This document shows, piece after piece, positions 18,802 to 27,855 of a DNA stretch of 64,000 bases. Position 1 is the first letter of the stretch; each line of letters starts with the position of its first letter. The position numbers and the translations under genes are program-made. A model generated the notes under the pieces. That model worked only from the letters and a program-made list of their open reading frames with translations, did not search any database and was not told where the DNA came from. Origin of the DNA: Dictyobacter vulcani (GTDB lineage Bacteria; Chloroflexota; Ktedonobacteria; Ktedonobacterales; Ktedonobacteraceae); the NCBI RefSeq assembly GCF_008974265.1, contig NZ_BKZW01000001.1, forward strand, positions 1,364,001 to 1,428,000. Direction: 5' to 3'.

Positions 18802-19938
18802 TTATCGAACCTCTTCTTTGGATTGGGATAGCACCGTATAGCCAGCACGCCAGCACTCTATTGCCTCGGTCGTCCTCCCCAGCTCCTCAAGAACCTGCGC
18901 CCAACCGCTATACACCTTCGCCTCATCAGCATATGCCTGGGTCGCTGCCAGACACACTTTCGCTTTTTCGTACCAGGAAATGGCCTCTTCCAGTAGCTTT
19001 CGCTGTTGATCACCTGTCTGCCGCCGGGCTGCCTCATAGGTCACATTAGCGATAACATGGTACACCCGACCTTGCATATGTCCATCAACGGTTTGTTCCA
19101 TGTTATTCAGGGCCAGCTGGCAATAGCGCTGCGCTTCTGACAAGCGTTGTTCCGCCAGACGCACCTCGGCCAGGGCAGCACAGTTGAGCATCGCCATAGT
19201 AGGGCCATGATAGCTGTTGGCGATGGCTAAGGACTCGGTATAATGATCGGACGCCTCACGATAATTGCCCTGCTGCAGACATACCTGACCCAATAAATTA
19301 TGCATGCGCGCCGCCATTTGTTGATCCTCACGCTGCACATACAAACGCAACGCTTCCTGGCCGGCAGTATAGGATTTTGATAATTCATCGGTATACCGAT
19401 AGACGTCACAAAGCCCATAATAGATATCGGGCAACGCAGTATCATTGTTATAGTGTGCGCAAAGACGAATGGCCTCTTCATAATGTTCCAATGCCGGGGC
19501 ATACAAACCACGCATCAAACAGGTCATGGCCAGATAATAGCGAGCATGAATCCGTACTACTGGCAGATGCACACGTCGATCGTGTAAGACCTTCAGACAG
19601 CGTATAAAATGGAAAGATGCATCTTCATAAGTAGAAAGATTGACCGCCGCCATACCCAGGCGCAATAAAGCCATCGCATGGCGCTCCCGCTCTTGCGGTG
19701 TTTCAACGTCCAGGCTGTCATCCATACCTGGCAATAATGGCGAAAGTGTCGCCAGCGCATCCCCCCACTGCTGACGTGAGATATGACACCAACCTAGCAA
19801 ATATACTACCTCTCGTTGCAATTGCTCATCATCAAACTGCATGGTAGTGAGCACCTCAAGAGCAGCATCATATCTTCCTTCTTCCACCAATAATCTGGCC
19901 CGGTAGAGTAACATCCTGACATCTGCATTTTGTATCAC
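18802..19938 (-). CDS. Tetratricopeptide repeat protein
   Basis: The 378-residue soluble protein is made almost wholly of TPR helices. Recognisable units include RYDAALEVLTTMQFDDEQLQ near residue 20, YAPALEHYEEAIRLCAHYN (about 146-164), NYREASDHYTESLAIANSYH (about 227-246) and LEEAISWYEKAKVCLAATQ (about 313-331). Such arrays bind partner proteins; the partner is not known. No signal peptide, DNA-binding or enzymatic domain is visible. It reads intact and ends before a clear terminator. A run of six G at 19761-19766 is in frame here, unlike several other genes in the window. Confidence 0.82.
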   Translation of the reverse strand: MIQNADVRMLLYRARLLVEEGRYDAALEVLTTMQFDDEQLQREVVYLLGWCHISRQQWGDALATLSPLLPGMDDSLDVETPQERERHAMALLRLGMAAVNLSTYEDASFHFIRCLKVLHDRRVHLPVVRIHARYYLAMTCLMRGLYAPALEHYEEAIRLCAHYNNDTALPDIYYGLCDVYRYTDELSKSYTAGQEALRLYVQREDQQMAARMHNLLGQVCLQQGNYREASDHYTESLAIANSYHGPTMAMLNCAALAEVRLAEQRLSEAQRYCQLALNNMEQTVDGHMQGRVYHVIANVTYEAARRQTGDQQRKLLEEAISWYEKAKVCLAATQAYADEAKVYSGWAQVLEELGRTTEAIECWRAGYTVLSQSKEEVR

Positions 19939-20316
19939 AAGCGATTCCCTCCCTTACGAAAAAATAAGAGCAATTATAGCACAATTATTTTTATAGGTAT
20001 ATATATCATTTAAACCACAAGAAAAGCATAGCTTGAAGCATATGGTAAGCAAATACAAACAAAGAATAACTTATCTTCATTCGTCTGCAGCAAGCATTTA
20101 ACCAATCTTTGTAGAATGCTAACACTTGATAAGACTATGCAAAGTTATCATTATTAAATTCTCTATTCATAATTTCGATGAACGATAGAATATTTTCTTT
20201 AGCAGTGGAAAAGAACTGATGCAACAGGCGATGAAAAGAGGATGCCAGTAATTTAATACTGTATATGAATAGCGCTAATGGAGATGAAACGCATATATGC
20301 ATTATGCTAAAAATAT

Positions 20317-20371
20317 AACGGGATTCTTGCGCCCCGAGGCCGCGCCCACAAAGCCTCAAGAGATTCCCGTT
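20317..20371. other. Long imperfect stem-loop in an intergenic gap
   Basis: AACGGGATTCTTG pairs with CAAGAGATTCCCGTT with small bulges, around a GC-rich loop. On the minus strand ATATTTTTAG follows. It is in the 19939-20925 gap (987 bases), which otherwise is A/T-rich and holds no convincing gene. It could be a terminator or small RNA. Confidence 0.35.
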
Positions 20372-20585
20372 GTAAACAGTATAGCGCAATTGTGCTCCTT
20401 ACACAAGAAGACATTACTTATGGGAGTAAAAACCCTCTATGTCTGATAAAAAGAATAGCTAGCAAGCAAATACAATAAATGTATAAAATATAGAATATAC
20501 TATAGACTATTATTAGTCATTACACATTTTCAAACTGAAATTTTTACGTAAAAACCCATATATCGATCATAGGGCAGAATAGCTC

Positions 20586-20614
20586 TTGCGTGGGGTGTGC
20601 TCCCGTGGTAGACT
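20586..20614 (+). promoter_or_regulatory. Candidate promoter of yvcK
   Basis: TTGCGT (20586-20591) and TAGACT (20609-20614) are 17 bases apart. This would give a leader of about 300 nt before the yvcK GTG. Pattern match only. Confidence 0.4.
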
Positions 20615-20925
20615 GTCGGAAGATAATGGATAATTATCTGAAAAATCATAGATACTGTAAAAATGATTTTTTCCGATTGTTTACACTAAGCAGAATAATG
20701 CGGGGCGTAATCAAGGGTGATAAACTCATCCACGCAATCAGATAGCATGGATGAACCTGTGGCGGAGTATAGAAACTACAATCTTTTATTTGTTGATCAA
20801 ATATGTATCGAAGCAAAATGATAGTTTTACACGTATACATATAATGCGTGTGCTAAAGCACCATCGCGAAATTTTGTGGTATGCATCCGGGTGCATACAT
20901 ATTTATTTATGCAGAGGAATATATT

Positions 20926-21999
20926 GTGGATAACGAACCTGAAATCAGCCGAAGGAGAAACCTGGTGCAACAGAGGAATAACAGCACAGGAGATCAATTT
21001 GCAGGACGCCGTATTGTAACTATCGGCGGAGGATCAGGAACATTTTCACTCCTTTCTCATCTTAAAAAGTATCCATTTAATATCACAGCTGTAGTCAATA
21101 TGTCAGATAGTGGTGGCAGTTCCCGCCGCCTCATGGATGAATTTCGACGCCAGTTACCATTGGGCGACCTACGGATGTCATTGGTAGCGCTGGCCCGCAA
21201 CGGGGCCTTATGGCGAGAAGTCTTTATGCATCGTTTTGAAAAGTCTGAAGAGGCCAGAAATGAGCAGGCCATCAGCGGTGTTGGTGGGCACAGCCTGGGA
21301 AATCTCATTCTCAAGGGTTTACAAGATATCAATAATGAAGATCTCCTGCTGGCCATTGAGGATGCGCAAGAACTTCTGGATACGGCCGGGAATGTGGTGC
21401 CGGTTACCCTGGCTCAAACAACCATCTGCGCGGACCTGGAGGATGGTACATCTATCTGTAGTGAAACAGAGATTGATACACGTGGAGAAAAGCAACCAGG
21501 TCAACTTTCAGCCATTCGCCATTTACGGCTGGTGCCAGAGGACGCTCCTGCCTGTCAACAAGCCGTCCGCGCCATTCGTCGCGCTGACACGATCATTATT
21601 GGTCCTGGAGATCTCTATACCAGCCTGATGCCCAATCTCCTGGTACCTGACATTGCCCGCGCGGTCCGTGAATCAGATGCTGAAAAAATTTATATCTGTA
21701 ATCTCATGACCAAACATGGCGAGACAGATAACTACAAAGCATCGGACTTTGTCGATACCGTCCATCGCTATTTAGGGGGACGCGTCGATCGCGTACTGCT
21801 CAATGACGGCACATTCCTGCCAGAGGTACTCAAGGCTTATGCTGAAAATGGCGGTCATCCAGTCATGATTGACCGACCACAATTAGAACGTATGGTGCCC
21901 AGTGTCGTGATCGAACGCTTCAACTTTGAAGGTGATTCACTGGCTCGCCATGATCCAGAACGGGTTATGCACGCCATCTTCAATCCTGAGACCCATTAA
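20926..21999 (+). CDS. yvcK: YvcK/CofD-like family protein (gluconeogenesis factor)
   Basis: Member of the UPF0052/CofD superfamily. B. subtilis YvcK binds UDP-GlcNAc and is needed for growth on gluconeogenic carbon and for cell shape. The sequence shows the full signature set: IGGGSGTFSLLSHLKKYP, VNMSDSGGSSRRLMDEF, LPLGDLRMSL, GPGDLYTSLMPNLLV and MTKHGETDNY. I choose the GTG at 20926 because GCAGAGGA precedes it at seven bases, giving about 357 residues. The longer in-frame start at 20881 has no such site. The usual rapZ and whiA neighbours are not present here. Confidence 0.9.
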   Translation: MDNEPEISRRRNLVQQRNNSTGDQFAGRRIVTIGGGSGTFSLLSHLKKYPFNITAVVNMSDSGGSSRRLMDEFRRQLPLGDLRMSLVALARNGALWREVFMHRFEKSEEARNEQAISGVGGHSLGNLILKGLQDINNEDLLLAIEDAQELLDTAGNVVPVTLAQTTICADLEDGTSICSETEIDTRGEKQPGQLSAIRHLRLVPEDAPACQQAVRAIRRADTIIIGPGDLYTSLMPNLLVPDIARAVRESDAEKIYICNLMTKHGETDNYKASDFVDTVHRYLGGRVDRVLLNDGTFLPEVLKAYAENGGHPVMIDRPQLERMVPSVVIERFNFEGDSLARHDPERVMHAIFNPETH

Positions 22000-22020
22000 A
22001 CACCCGTTCACCAGATCAAG

Positions 22021-22052
22021 AATGCCGGATAACTAAAAGGTTATCCGGCATT
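22021..22052. terminator. Bidirectional intrinsic terminator
   Basis: AATGCCGGATAAC (22021-22033) pairs perfectly with GTTATCCGGCATT (22040-22052), with a short loop. It lies between yvcK and the convergent GYD gene. Confidence 0.82.
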
Positions 22053-22055
22053 GTC

Positions 22056-22352
22056 TTAAAAGCTCAGTCCTTGTGCGATCGCTTCAAATTCTTCGCGCGG
22101 GAATGCCCGCATAGTCTGGATATGTAAACTTCCATGCGCCAGCGTTTTCAGGATAATATGGGCAGCCGTCTGATCATCAGGGGCCTGCGTAACCACAATA
22201 TAATCATACTGTCCCATCACCAGATAAAAACCAAGAAGTTTCCCTCCTGCCTCTGTTAATGCCGCCTCAAAATTCTGCAGCCGTTCAGGTGCATTTTTGG
22301 CTTCCTTCACCCCTTGCTCGGACAAATTCACCAGGCTAATATAGGTTGGCAT
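22056..22352 (-). CDS. GYD domain protein
   Basis: Small protein of about 98 residues of the GYD family, a ferredoxin-like fold of unknown function related to dimeric alpha/beta-barrel proteins. It shows YISLVNLSEQGVKEAKNAPER and the name-giving region LLGFYLVMGQYDYIVVTQAPDDQTA, followed by HIQTMRAFPREEFEAI. The ATG at 22352 follows a G-run ribosome site (GGGGGGAT), so the longer TTG frame is not needed. Single gene. Confidence 0.85.
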   Translation of the reverse strand: MPTYISLVNLSEQGVKEAKNAPERLQNFEAALTEAGGKLLGFYLVMGQYDYIVVTQAPDDQTAAHIILKTLAHGSLHIQTMRAFPREEFEAIAQGLSF

Positions 22353-22532
22353 ACATCCCCCCAACGTGGCTAGTCGATATCGCTCCAGGTGTCGCGTTTA
22401 ATGATGGTTGCCGCACAGATGCATAGACAATGGAAAGCTATACTCTGTATGGACCAATTGTACCCAACAACCATATTGACTCACAAGGTACAAAAATCTT
22501 TGCTAGCAGGAAGAGATTTCTTCCTATCCTCA

Positions 22533-24155
22533 TCAAGAGCGATGAAAAAAGACCCGTCCCTCGCATAATCCAGCCAGGGCTCCTACCAGTGAGAAAAAGG
22601 CAATATTGTTGCTCCCCTGCTGCCCCCAGGCAAACATGCCACTGGTCAATAAAATATAACTTAAAATAGCGAGAATAGAGCCAATGAAAGGACGAGTAAA
22701 CCAGGTGATGACGATAAATGTCGGTGGACGATCAACCTGTAAACGTCCCAGCGTCAAAATACAGCTAATGCAGCCGCCCAGAAGGCCATAGACCATCACT
22801 AACCATGGCACCCCTAGTGGGTTAAATCCTTTATTGAAAACGCCATTGACTACCCCGAGTCCCTGGATGACAGCAAAAATCAAGACAATGAGTAATAGAA
22901 AAACCAGATACACGGCAAAAGCGATGAACCAGCGTTGCGCCTGAGGAGAGGGCTGCGACATAAAAGAACGTGGCACCAGATCTACGGCTGGCAATAAGCG
23001 CTCTTTAAAGGCCGGTAATGGCTCAGTATTATGCTCGGGATTGAGCGCGGCCTCACTGCCAGGAAGTGGCAAAATACTCTGTGGCAGCTGGGATGAACGC
23101 ACTTCAGAGATCTGGGATGAACGATGGTCCGCACTCTGCGAGGTGAGAGATGTATACTGCCCGGGTGCGCTATGCTGATGCAAGGCACTCTCTTCCAAAG
23201 AGCTATTCATCGCGCTGATCCGCATCGAGCGCTGGCCCATAAAACGTTCGTTATCGGTCGCTTCGTGTTCACTATTCCAGCGCTGCTCGCTCTGGCGTTG
23301 TTGAAAACTGCGTTGGATATACTGTTCGGGTAACTTTTGTTTCTGCGCAATCGTCGCCAGACGCTGCATAAATACCCCATCCTCGGTACTCTGTTCAGCC
23401 CGAGCAAAATGTAATTGCTGATAGGCCAGTTCTGTTGCTACATAGGTAACGCTGGTTAACTCACGCTCCCGATAGGTCTCATACACCACGACTGGAACTC
23501 CCTTAAAAAATTTTTGCGGCGCTATCGCAGCATGGATAGTATCTAATAAGGATGGCTCATCCTTATTTGGCTCGGACAGACGTCGTGGAATACGATACAA
23601 CACACCCCACACTTCAGCATCAGGATCCAGGCTCGGGCTAATCGCGACAATCGTTGGCCCTGTACTCCCATGGATACGCTGAGCCCCCACAATCAAGGAA
23701 TAGCCTTTCAGAACAGCAGGACCATAGAGCAAAGCCAGGCCTGCCAGCCGTTCAGGACTATTGAGGACTGCCGCATCCATCTCCAATCCATATTCAAAAA
23801 GCCAGATAAACTCTTGTCCATCTTCCGCGGGCTTGATAGACCCCACAGTCGGCGTCGCCAGCGACTTCTCGGTGTCACGCTCACCAAACTCTTCCGGTAC
23901 AGGGGGAGCCGAGGGAGCTTTAGCGGGAAAGGTCGGAATGGGGGCGGAATCCTGTGATAGGATACCTGGATACTGGCCCCCTGAGGACACCATCATTTCA
24001 TAGGAAAGCGGGCGCGGAGTATTGCTACGTACAATAGGCACACCCGGCACGACCTCTTCATTCTTCGCTTCTTTTTGCTCTACCTCTTCGGATGCCACTC
24101 CTTTTTTCAGCTTTTGCGCATCCCTGGGCTCTGGTTGCTGCGGTTTTGGCTCCAT
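22533..24155 (-). CDS. Membrane protein with gamma-glutamylcyclotransferase-like domain
   Basis: About 540 residues in three parts. Residues 1-115 are hydrophilic and rich in Pro, Glu and Gln. Residues about 116-290 resemble a gamma-glutamylcyclotransferase/AIG2 fold (FEYGLEMDAAVLNSPERLAG, LKGYSLIVGAQ, VWGVLYRIPRRL, VVVYETY). Here the usual YGSN loop is altered to FEYGLEMD, so enzymatic activity is uncertain. A disordered linker leads to about four membrane helices at residues 405-535. The ATG at 24155 is chosen because GGAAGGAGAG lies ten bases before it. The combination of a GGCT-like domain with a C-terminal membrane module is unusual; function unknown. Confidence 0.68.
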   Translation of the reverse strand: MEPKPQQPEPRDAQKLKKGVASEEVEQKEAKNEEVVPGVPIVRSNTPRPLSYEMMVSSGGQYPGILSQDSAPIPTFPAKAPSAPPVPEEFGERDTEKSLATPTVGSIKPAEDGQEFIWLFEYGLEMDAAVLNSPERLAGLALLYGPAVLKGYSLIVGAQRIHGSTGPTIVAISPSLDPDAEVWGVLYRIPRRLSEPNKDEPSLLDTIHAAIAPQKFFKGVPVVVYETYRERELTSVTYVATELAYQQLHFARAEQSTEDGVFMQRLATIAQKQKLPEQYIQRSFQQRQSEQRWNSEHEATDNERFMGQRSMRISAMNSSLEESALHQHSAPGQYTSLTSQSADHRSSQISEVRSSQLPQSILPLPGSEAALNPEHNTEPLPAFKERLLPAVDLVPRSFMSQPSPQAQRWFIAFAVYLVFLLLIVLIFAVIQGLGVVNGVFNKGFNPLGVPWLVMVYGLLGGCISCILTLGRLQVDRPPTFIVITWFTRPFIGSILAILSYILLTSGMFAWGQQGSNNIAFFSLVGALAGLCEGRVFFHRS

Positions 24156-24345
24156 TTCGATTGCACTCTCCTTCCATTCCCTACCCACCAGACCAATCAA
24201 AATTACAGCTTCTATCATGCTAAGATACTCATATTGCCCGTGTTCACCAAATCAATAGGACTAATGGGGGGCGCCGGCTTTTTTTAAGCTGAACATTTTG
24301 CGGAGAAGTGCAGACAATTATGAGGCGTTTTCCTGCTTTTTATCA

Positions 24346-25929
24346 TCACACTATTGGTATGCGTTCCACGGGTGAATCTCGCTCATCTGAAGGCGTTCTA
24401 CGGGCCATCAAACGACGCATAGCAATACCAATACGGCGAATTCCTTCTGTGATATGTTTTTCTTCGGGTGAGGCAAAACTGAGGCGCAGATAATGATGTC
24501 CTCCTCCATCAACATGGAAAAGCTCGCCAATCACAAAAACAACCCGTTCATGCGCCGCTTCCCGCAACAGGTTACGCGCACGCATATCGCCGGGAAGACG
24601 ATACCAGAGGTGTATACCGCCCGTTGGGGGATAGACTCGTCCACCCGTGGGCCAATAGGTCTCGATGGCCTCTAACATCAATGTCAACTTGCGTTGATAG
24701 CACTGACGCGCCAACTGCAGGTGTGCATCCAACAGCTCGCGCCGAATCAGCTCAGAGATAATCCATTGGCCGATAGCATTGGTATTCAGATCAAACGTCT
24801 GCTTATATAAACCCAGGCGCTCAATCATTGGTACCGGGGCAGCCAGCCAGGCGACCCGCAGTCCAGGCGCCAGCATCTTAGAATACGTGCTGAGATAGAG
24901 AACATTGCCATAGGTATCCAACGCCTTCAATGGCTGGGGAGCCTTATCATTAAAATAGATTTCCCCATAGGCATCATCCTCAATAATAGGAATTTGATGG
25001 CGCTTCGCCAGTTGGAGCAAACGGCGCCGGCGTTCCAGCGACATAACAACTCCAGTAGGATTTTGGAAGGTCGGGAGAGTATAGATAAAACGCGGCTGGC
25101 GCCGGGCCAATACTGTCTCTAACAGGTCCACCCGCATCCCTTCATTATCAGTCGGAATGCCGATGATACGAGCACCCAGTGCCCGAAACATCTGAATCGC
25201 GCCCAGATAGGTTGGAACTTCGACCACAACTTCATCGCCCGGCGACAAAAGAAAACGTCCAATCAAACCTAATCCTTGCGTGGAGCCAGACAGGACCAGA
25301 ATATTCTGTACGTCCACCTGCACCCCACGCTGCCGCATTCTGGCCGCGATACTACGGCGCAAACTCAATAAACCATCCACAGGACAATAGCCCAGCGCGC
25401 TCTGCCGAGCAGTCGTCAGATTATCAGCCAGGATCGACTGGATGAGTTCAGCCGGTAACATATCTGGTGGAGGCGTGCCCTGGGCCAGTGAAATAATTTC
25501 CTGGCGTTCTTCCATCGAGGAGAGCTCGCTCAAGACCCGCGCATCAGGACCCAGTAAGGCATCTTCATTGGCTGATAGGCCCAGCAGCCAGGAGGGCAGA
25601 CTCTGTTCAAAATAGTCATCTTCCAATTGGAGGTTGCTCCGCTTCACCAGTGTCCCCCGGCCAACATGCCCTTCAATCAATCCTTCGCTCGACAGATCAT
25701 GGTAGGCATTCATGATCGTCGTGCGATTCACCCCCAATTCCTGCGCCAGGGCACGCTCTGGCGGCAGGCGTGTTCCCTCAGGGAGATCCCCGGAAAGAAT
25801 CGCCTCACGTAACCCCAGACTGATCTGGCGATACAGTGGGGTACCATTTGCACGTTCAAGTCGTACAAATGCGCTGATCGAGGCGGTAAAAAAAGGTAAT
25901 GGCTGATGATTTGGCCTATCCTGTCCCAT
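24346..25929 (-). CDS. MocR-type transcriptional regulator (GntR HTH plus aminotransferase domain)
   Basis: About 527 residues. An N-terminal GntR winged helix (residues about 25-95: PLYRQISLGLREAILSGDL, LPPERALAQELGVNRTTIMNAYHDL) is joined to a fold-type I PLP aminotransferase domain. The PLP lysine lies in YLSTYSKMLAPGLRVAWL, with the Asp-Ala-Tyr motif IPIIEDDAYGEIYF before it. MocR proteins often regulate vitamin B6, GABA or taurine genes; the target here is not evident because no such gene is adjacent. The ATG at 25929 follows AGGGAG; an upstream in-frame start is unlikely. Confidence 0.9.
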   Translation of the reverse strand: MGQDRPNHQPLPFFTASISAFVRLERANGTPLYRQISLGLREAILSGDLPEGTRLPPERALAQELGVNRTTIMNAYHDLSSEGLIEGHVGRGTLVKRSNLQLEDDYFEQSLPSWLLGLSANEDALLGPDARVLSELSSMEERQEIISLAQGTPPPDMLPAELIQSILADNLTTARQSALGYCPVDGLLSLRRSIAARMRQRGVQVDVQNILVLSGSTQGLGLIGRFLLSPGDEVVVEVPTYLGAIQMFRALGARIIGIPTDNEGMRVDLLETVLARRQPRFIYTLPTFQNPTGVVMSLERRRRLLQLAKRHQIPIIEDDAYGEIYFNDKAPQPLKALDTYGNVLYLSTYSKMLAPGLRVAWLAAPVPMIERLGLYKQTFDLNTNAIGQWIISELIRRELLDAHLQLARQCYQRKLTLMLEAIETYWPTGGRVYPPTGGIHLWYRLPGDMRARNLLREAAHERVVFVIGELFHVDGGGHHYLRLSFASPEEKHITEGIRRIGIAMRRLMARRTPSDERDSPVERIPIV

Positions 25930-26118
25930 GGCTTTCTCCCTATTGGCTGCTCTTACCATCCAGTGTAACCAATCCAATAGGGACAGAACAAGGGCCAATT
26001 AGTGAAAATATGAGCAGTCCAAAAAAGCCTTTGTTAGTGTTTGCTTCCAACTTTTATCGAGGAGCATACCGCCAGCCGCACTCGGGCACTAAAGCGCCCA
26101 TAATTCTTTTAATAACTG

Positions 26119-26157
26119 TGGTGCATATGCGTGTGCTTTTCACACGCATATGCACCA
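26119..26157. repeat. Perfect 17-bp hairpin palindrome
   Basis: TGGTGCATATGCGTGTG (26119-26135) is inverted at 26141-26157 around CTTTT. It lies in the 472-base gap between the MocR gene and the eIF2B-family gene, with a smaller GCGCCAAAGGCGC hairpin shortly after. No T-run. Confidence 0.6.
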
Positions 26158-26300
26158 TAGCTATTAATGTTGGAGCGCCAAAGGCGCGAAAAGCATGCTG
26201 AAAAGCGATTGTAGCATATGGAGGGGACCGCGATAAATTATCGAAGCAAAGAAACGTAGCGATGCGATCCAGCTTTAAGTATCCAGGGGGCTGGAGAGTA

Positions 26301-26309
26301 TGCTACACT
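26301..26309 (+). promoter_or_regulatory. Extended -10 promoter of the eIF2B-family gene
   Basis: TGC plus TACACT about 90 bases before the start codon, matching the form seen upstream of rlmB. No -35 visible. Confidence 0.4.
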
Positions 26310-26401
26310 AAACCGCATCGTCTAGCCTACAAAAAAGACGAAACTGAGGAAGCAACCTTAAAAATTGTTTGTTTGTATTTTGGGGATGTAAAATACTATT
26401 T

Positions 26402-27322
26402 ATGGAGCCATTAGAACAACGTATACAACAAGTTTGTACAGATCGCGAACATGGATCGCGTTGGCTTGTAAAAGAAGCGATTATTATTCTTAAAGATCTG
26501 GCGCAAGATACCCAACTCTCAGAAATCCAGCGTCTTCAGTTATTAGCCAGTAGTGCCAGGCAATTGGCTCAGGCCAGGCCAGCTATGGGAGCACTTGCCA
26601 GTGCCGTTGGTCGCGTGATCCATGTCCACGAAGAGGGAACTGAGGCGATCGCGCACGAAGCTCAACAATTGCTCACGGACTATGAAACCGCCACCCAGAA
26701 AATTGCAGAGTATGCTCAACCCTATTTAAAGGGACATCTGATGACCTGTAGCATTTCCGGAACCGTGCTGGATGTCTTGCTGGCCCACAAAGAACAGATC
26801 AGTCAGATCACCATCCTTGAAGGTCGACCACGCTATGAAGGTCGCGCAATGGCGCAAGCATTACACGAGCACGGTATAGCTGTCACGATCATTACGGATG
26901 CCCAGGCGGACATCTTTCTTCCGCAATGCCAGGGAGTTGTTGTAGGAGCCGATAGTATTCTGATCAACGGAGATATCTTAAATAAAGCCGGTACCGCTCT
27001 GCTCGCCTGGGCGGCCCATGGTCGGAATATTCCGTTCTATGTCCTGAGTGAAACCCTGAAGATCTCACCCAATCGCTGGTACGAACATGATCCGGCCCGC
27101 CAGGCCAGTAATCTCAATCTACTCGAGGAGAAAGAAGCGGCTGAAGTCTTTGCGAATGCCCCGGCTGATATCGCGGTACGAAATTTTTATTTTGATCATA
27201 CGCTCTATCGTCTGGTCACGCATGTGATTACGGAAAATGGTATTCTTGACCGCCACAGCATTCGCGAGATTGCAGTCACCACACGCACAAATGCGCGCAT
27301 TTTAGCCAGGTGGCAAGCATAG
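26402..27322 (+). CDS. eIF2B alpha/beta/delta family protein (possible ribose-1,5-bisphosphate isomerase type)
   Basis: About 306 residues with an all-helical N-terminal half and a Rossmann-like C-terminal half. Family features are HLMTCSISGTVLDVLLAHK, ILEGRPRYEGRAMAQAL, VVVGADSILINGDILNKAGT and IPFYVLSETLKISP. Bacterial members are often sugar-phosphate isomerases related to MtnA or archaeal ribose-1,5-bisphosphate isomerase rather than translation factors. The Asp in GADSILINGD fits that chemistry. The ATG at 26402 is preferred over 26369, whose extra residues are not conserved-looking. The GGGG ribosome site is weak. Exact substrate unknown. Confidence 0.82.
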   Translation: MEPLEQRIQQVCTDREHGSRWLVKEAIIILKDLAQDTQLSEIQRLQLLASSARQLAQARPAMGALASAVGRVIHVHEEGTEAIAHEAQQLLTDYETATQKIAEYAQPYLKGHLMTCSISGTVLDVLLAHKEQISQITILEGRPRYEGRAMAQALHEHGIAVTIITDAQADIFLPQCQGVVVGADSILINGDILNKAGTALLAWAAHGRNIPFYVLSETLKISPNRWYEHDPARQASNLNLLEEKEAAEVFANAPADIAVRNFYFDHTLYRLVTHVITENGILDRHSIREIAVTTRTNARILARWQA

Positions 27323-27461
27323 TCCAGAGGAGCAGTCACCTTGCCTTCTTCTGTTTTTTTTAGCTACAATACCCTACAATAGGGTAAAATATAACCTGAA
27401 CTTCATACCACTGTGCCATAAAAAATGAGCACCAGCGAGACGCACAGAGAAAGGTCCAATT

Positions 27462-27806
27462 ATGTATTCGAGGAAGGAAGAAGAGGATTGGGAGGTTACC
27501 GCCAATGGATTATATGTAGCAACAAGAGGATATCTGATACGTCGTGGCTACTGCTGCTCCAACAAGTGCCGCAATTGCCCATATATCAACTGGCGCAATG
27601 ACTCTGAATGGCAACCACTTCCAGCCGAATGCATTAAGCGCGCTCGCGTAGCTCCCAAATCAGCCGTCGCCGCCCAGGCACTCCTGGCTTATCATCAACA
27701 GCAGCTGAAAATATGCTCACCAGACGAGGTAGAACACCAGACCAGCATGGTTGAGCACTATCAGAGGTTACTGGAACACTGGGGTATAAAAAATGAGAGA
27801 AGATGA
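27462..27806 (+). CDS. Small cysteine-motif protein (DUF5522-like)
   Basis: 114 residues, soluble. The N-terminal part holds RGYCCSNKCRNCPYINW (near residues 28-44), a four-cysteine cluster close to the CCGSGCRHCPY of the DUF5522 family, which suggests metal binding. The C-terminal half is helical and charged. Function is unknown. The ATG at 27462 follows AAGG. The stop codon lies inside the stem of the following terminator. Confidence 0.72.
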   Translation: MYSRKEEEDWEVTANGLYVATRGYLIRRGYCCSNKCRNCPYINWRNDSEWQPLPAECIKRARVAPKSAVAAQALLAYHQQQLKICSPDEVEHQTSMVEHYQRLLEHWGIKNERR

Positions 27807-27829
27807 GGATTTCATCTTCTCTCATTTTT
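27789..27829. terminator. Bidirectional intrinsic terminator
   Basis: AAAATGAGAGAAGATGA pairs with TCATCTTCTCTCATTTT and is followed by T-run on the plus strand. It overlaps the stop of the DUF5522-like gene and precedes the convergent CHAP gene. Confidence 0.85.
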
Positions 27830-27855
27830 ACATATTCACATGCCTATATGCCTGT

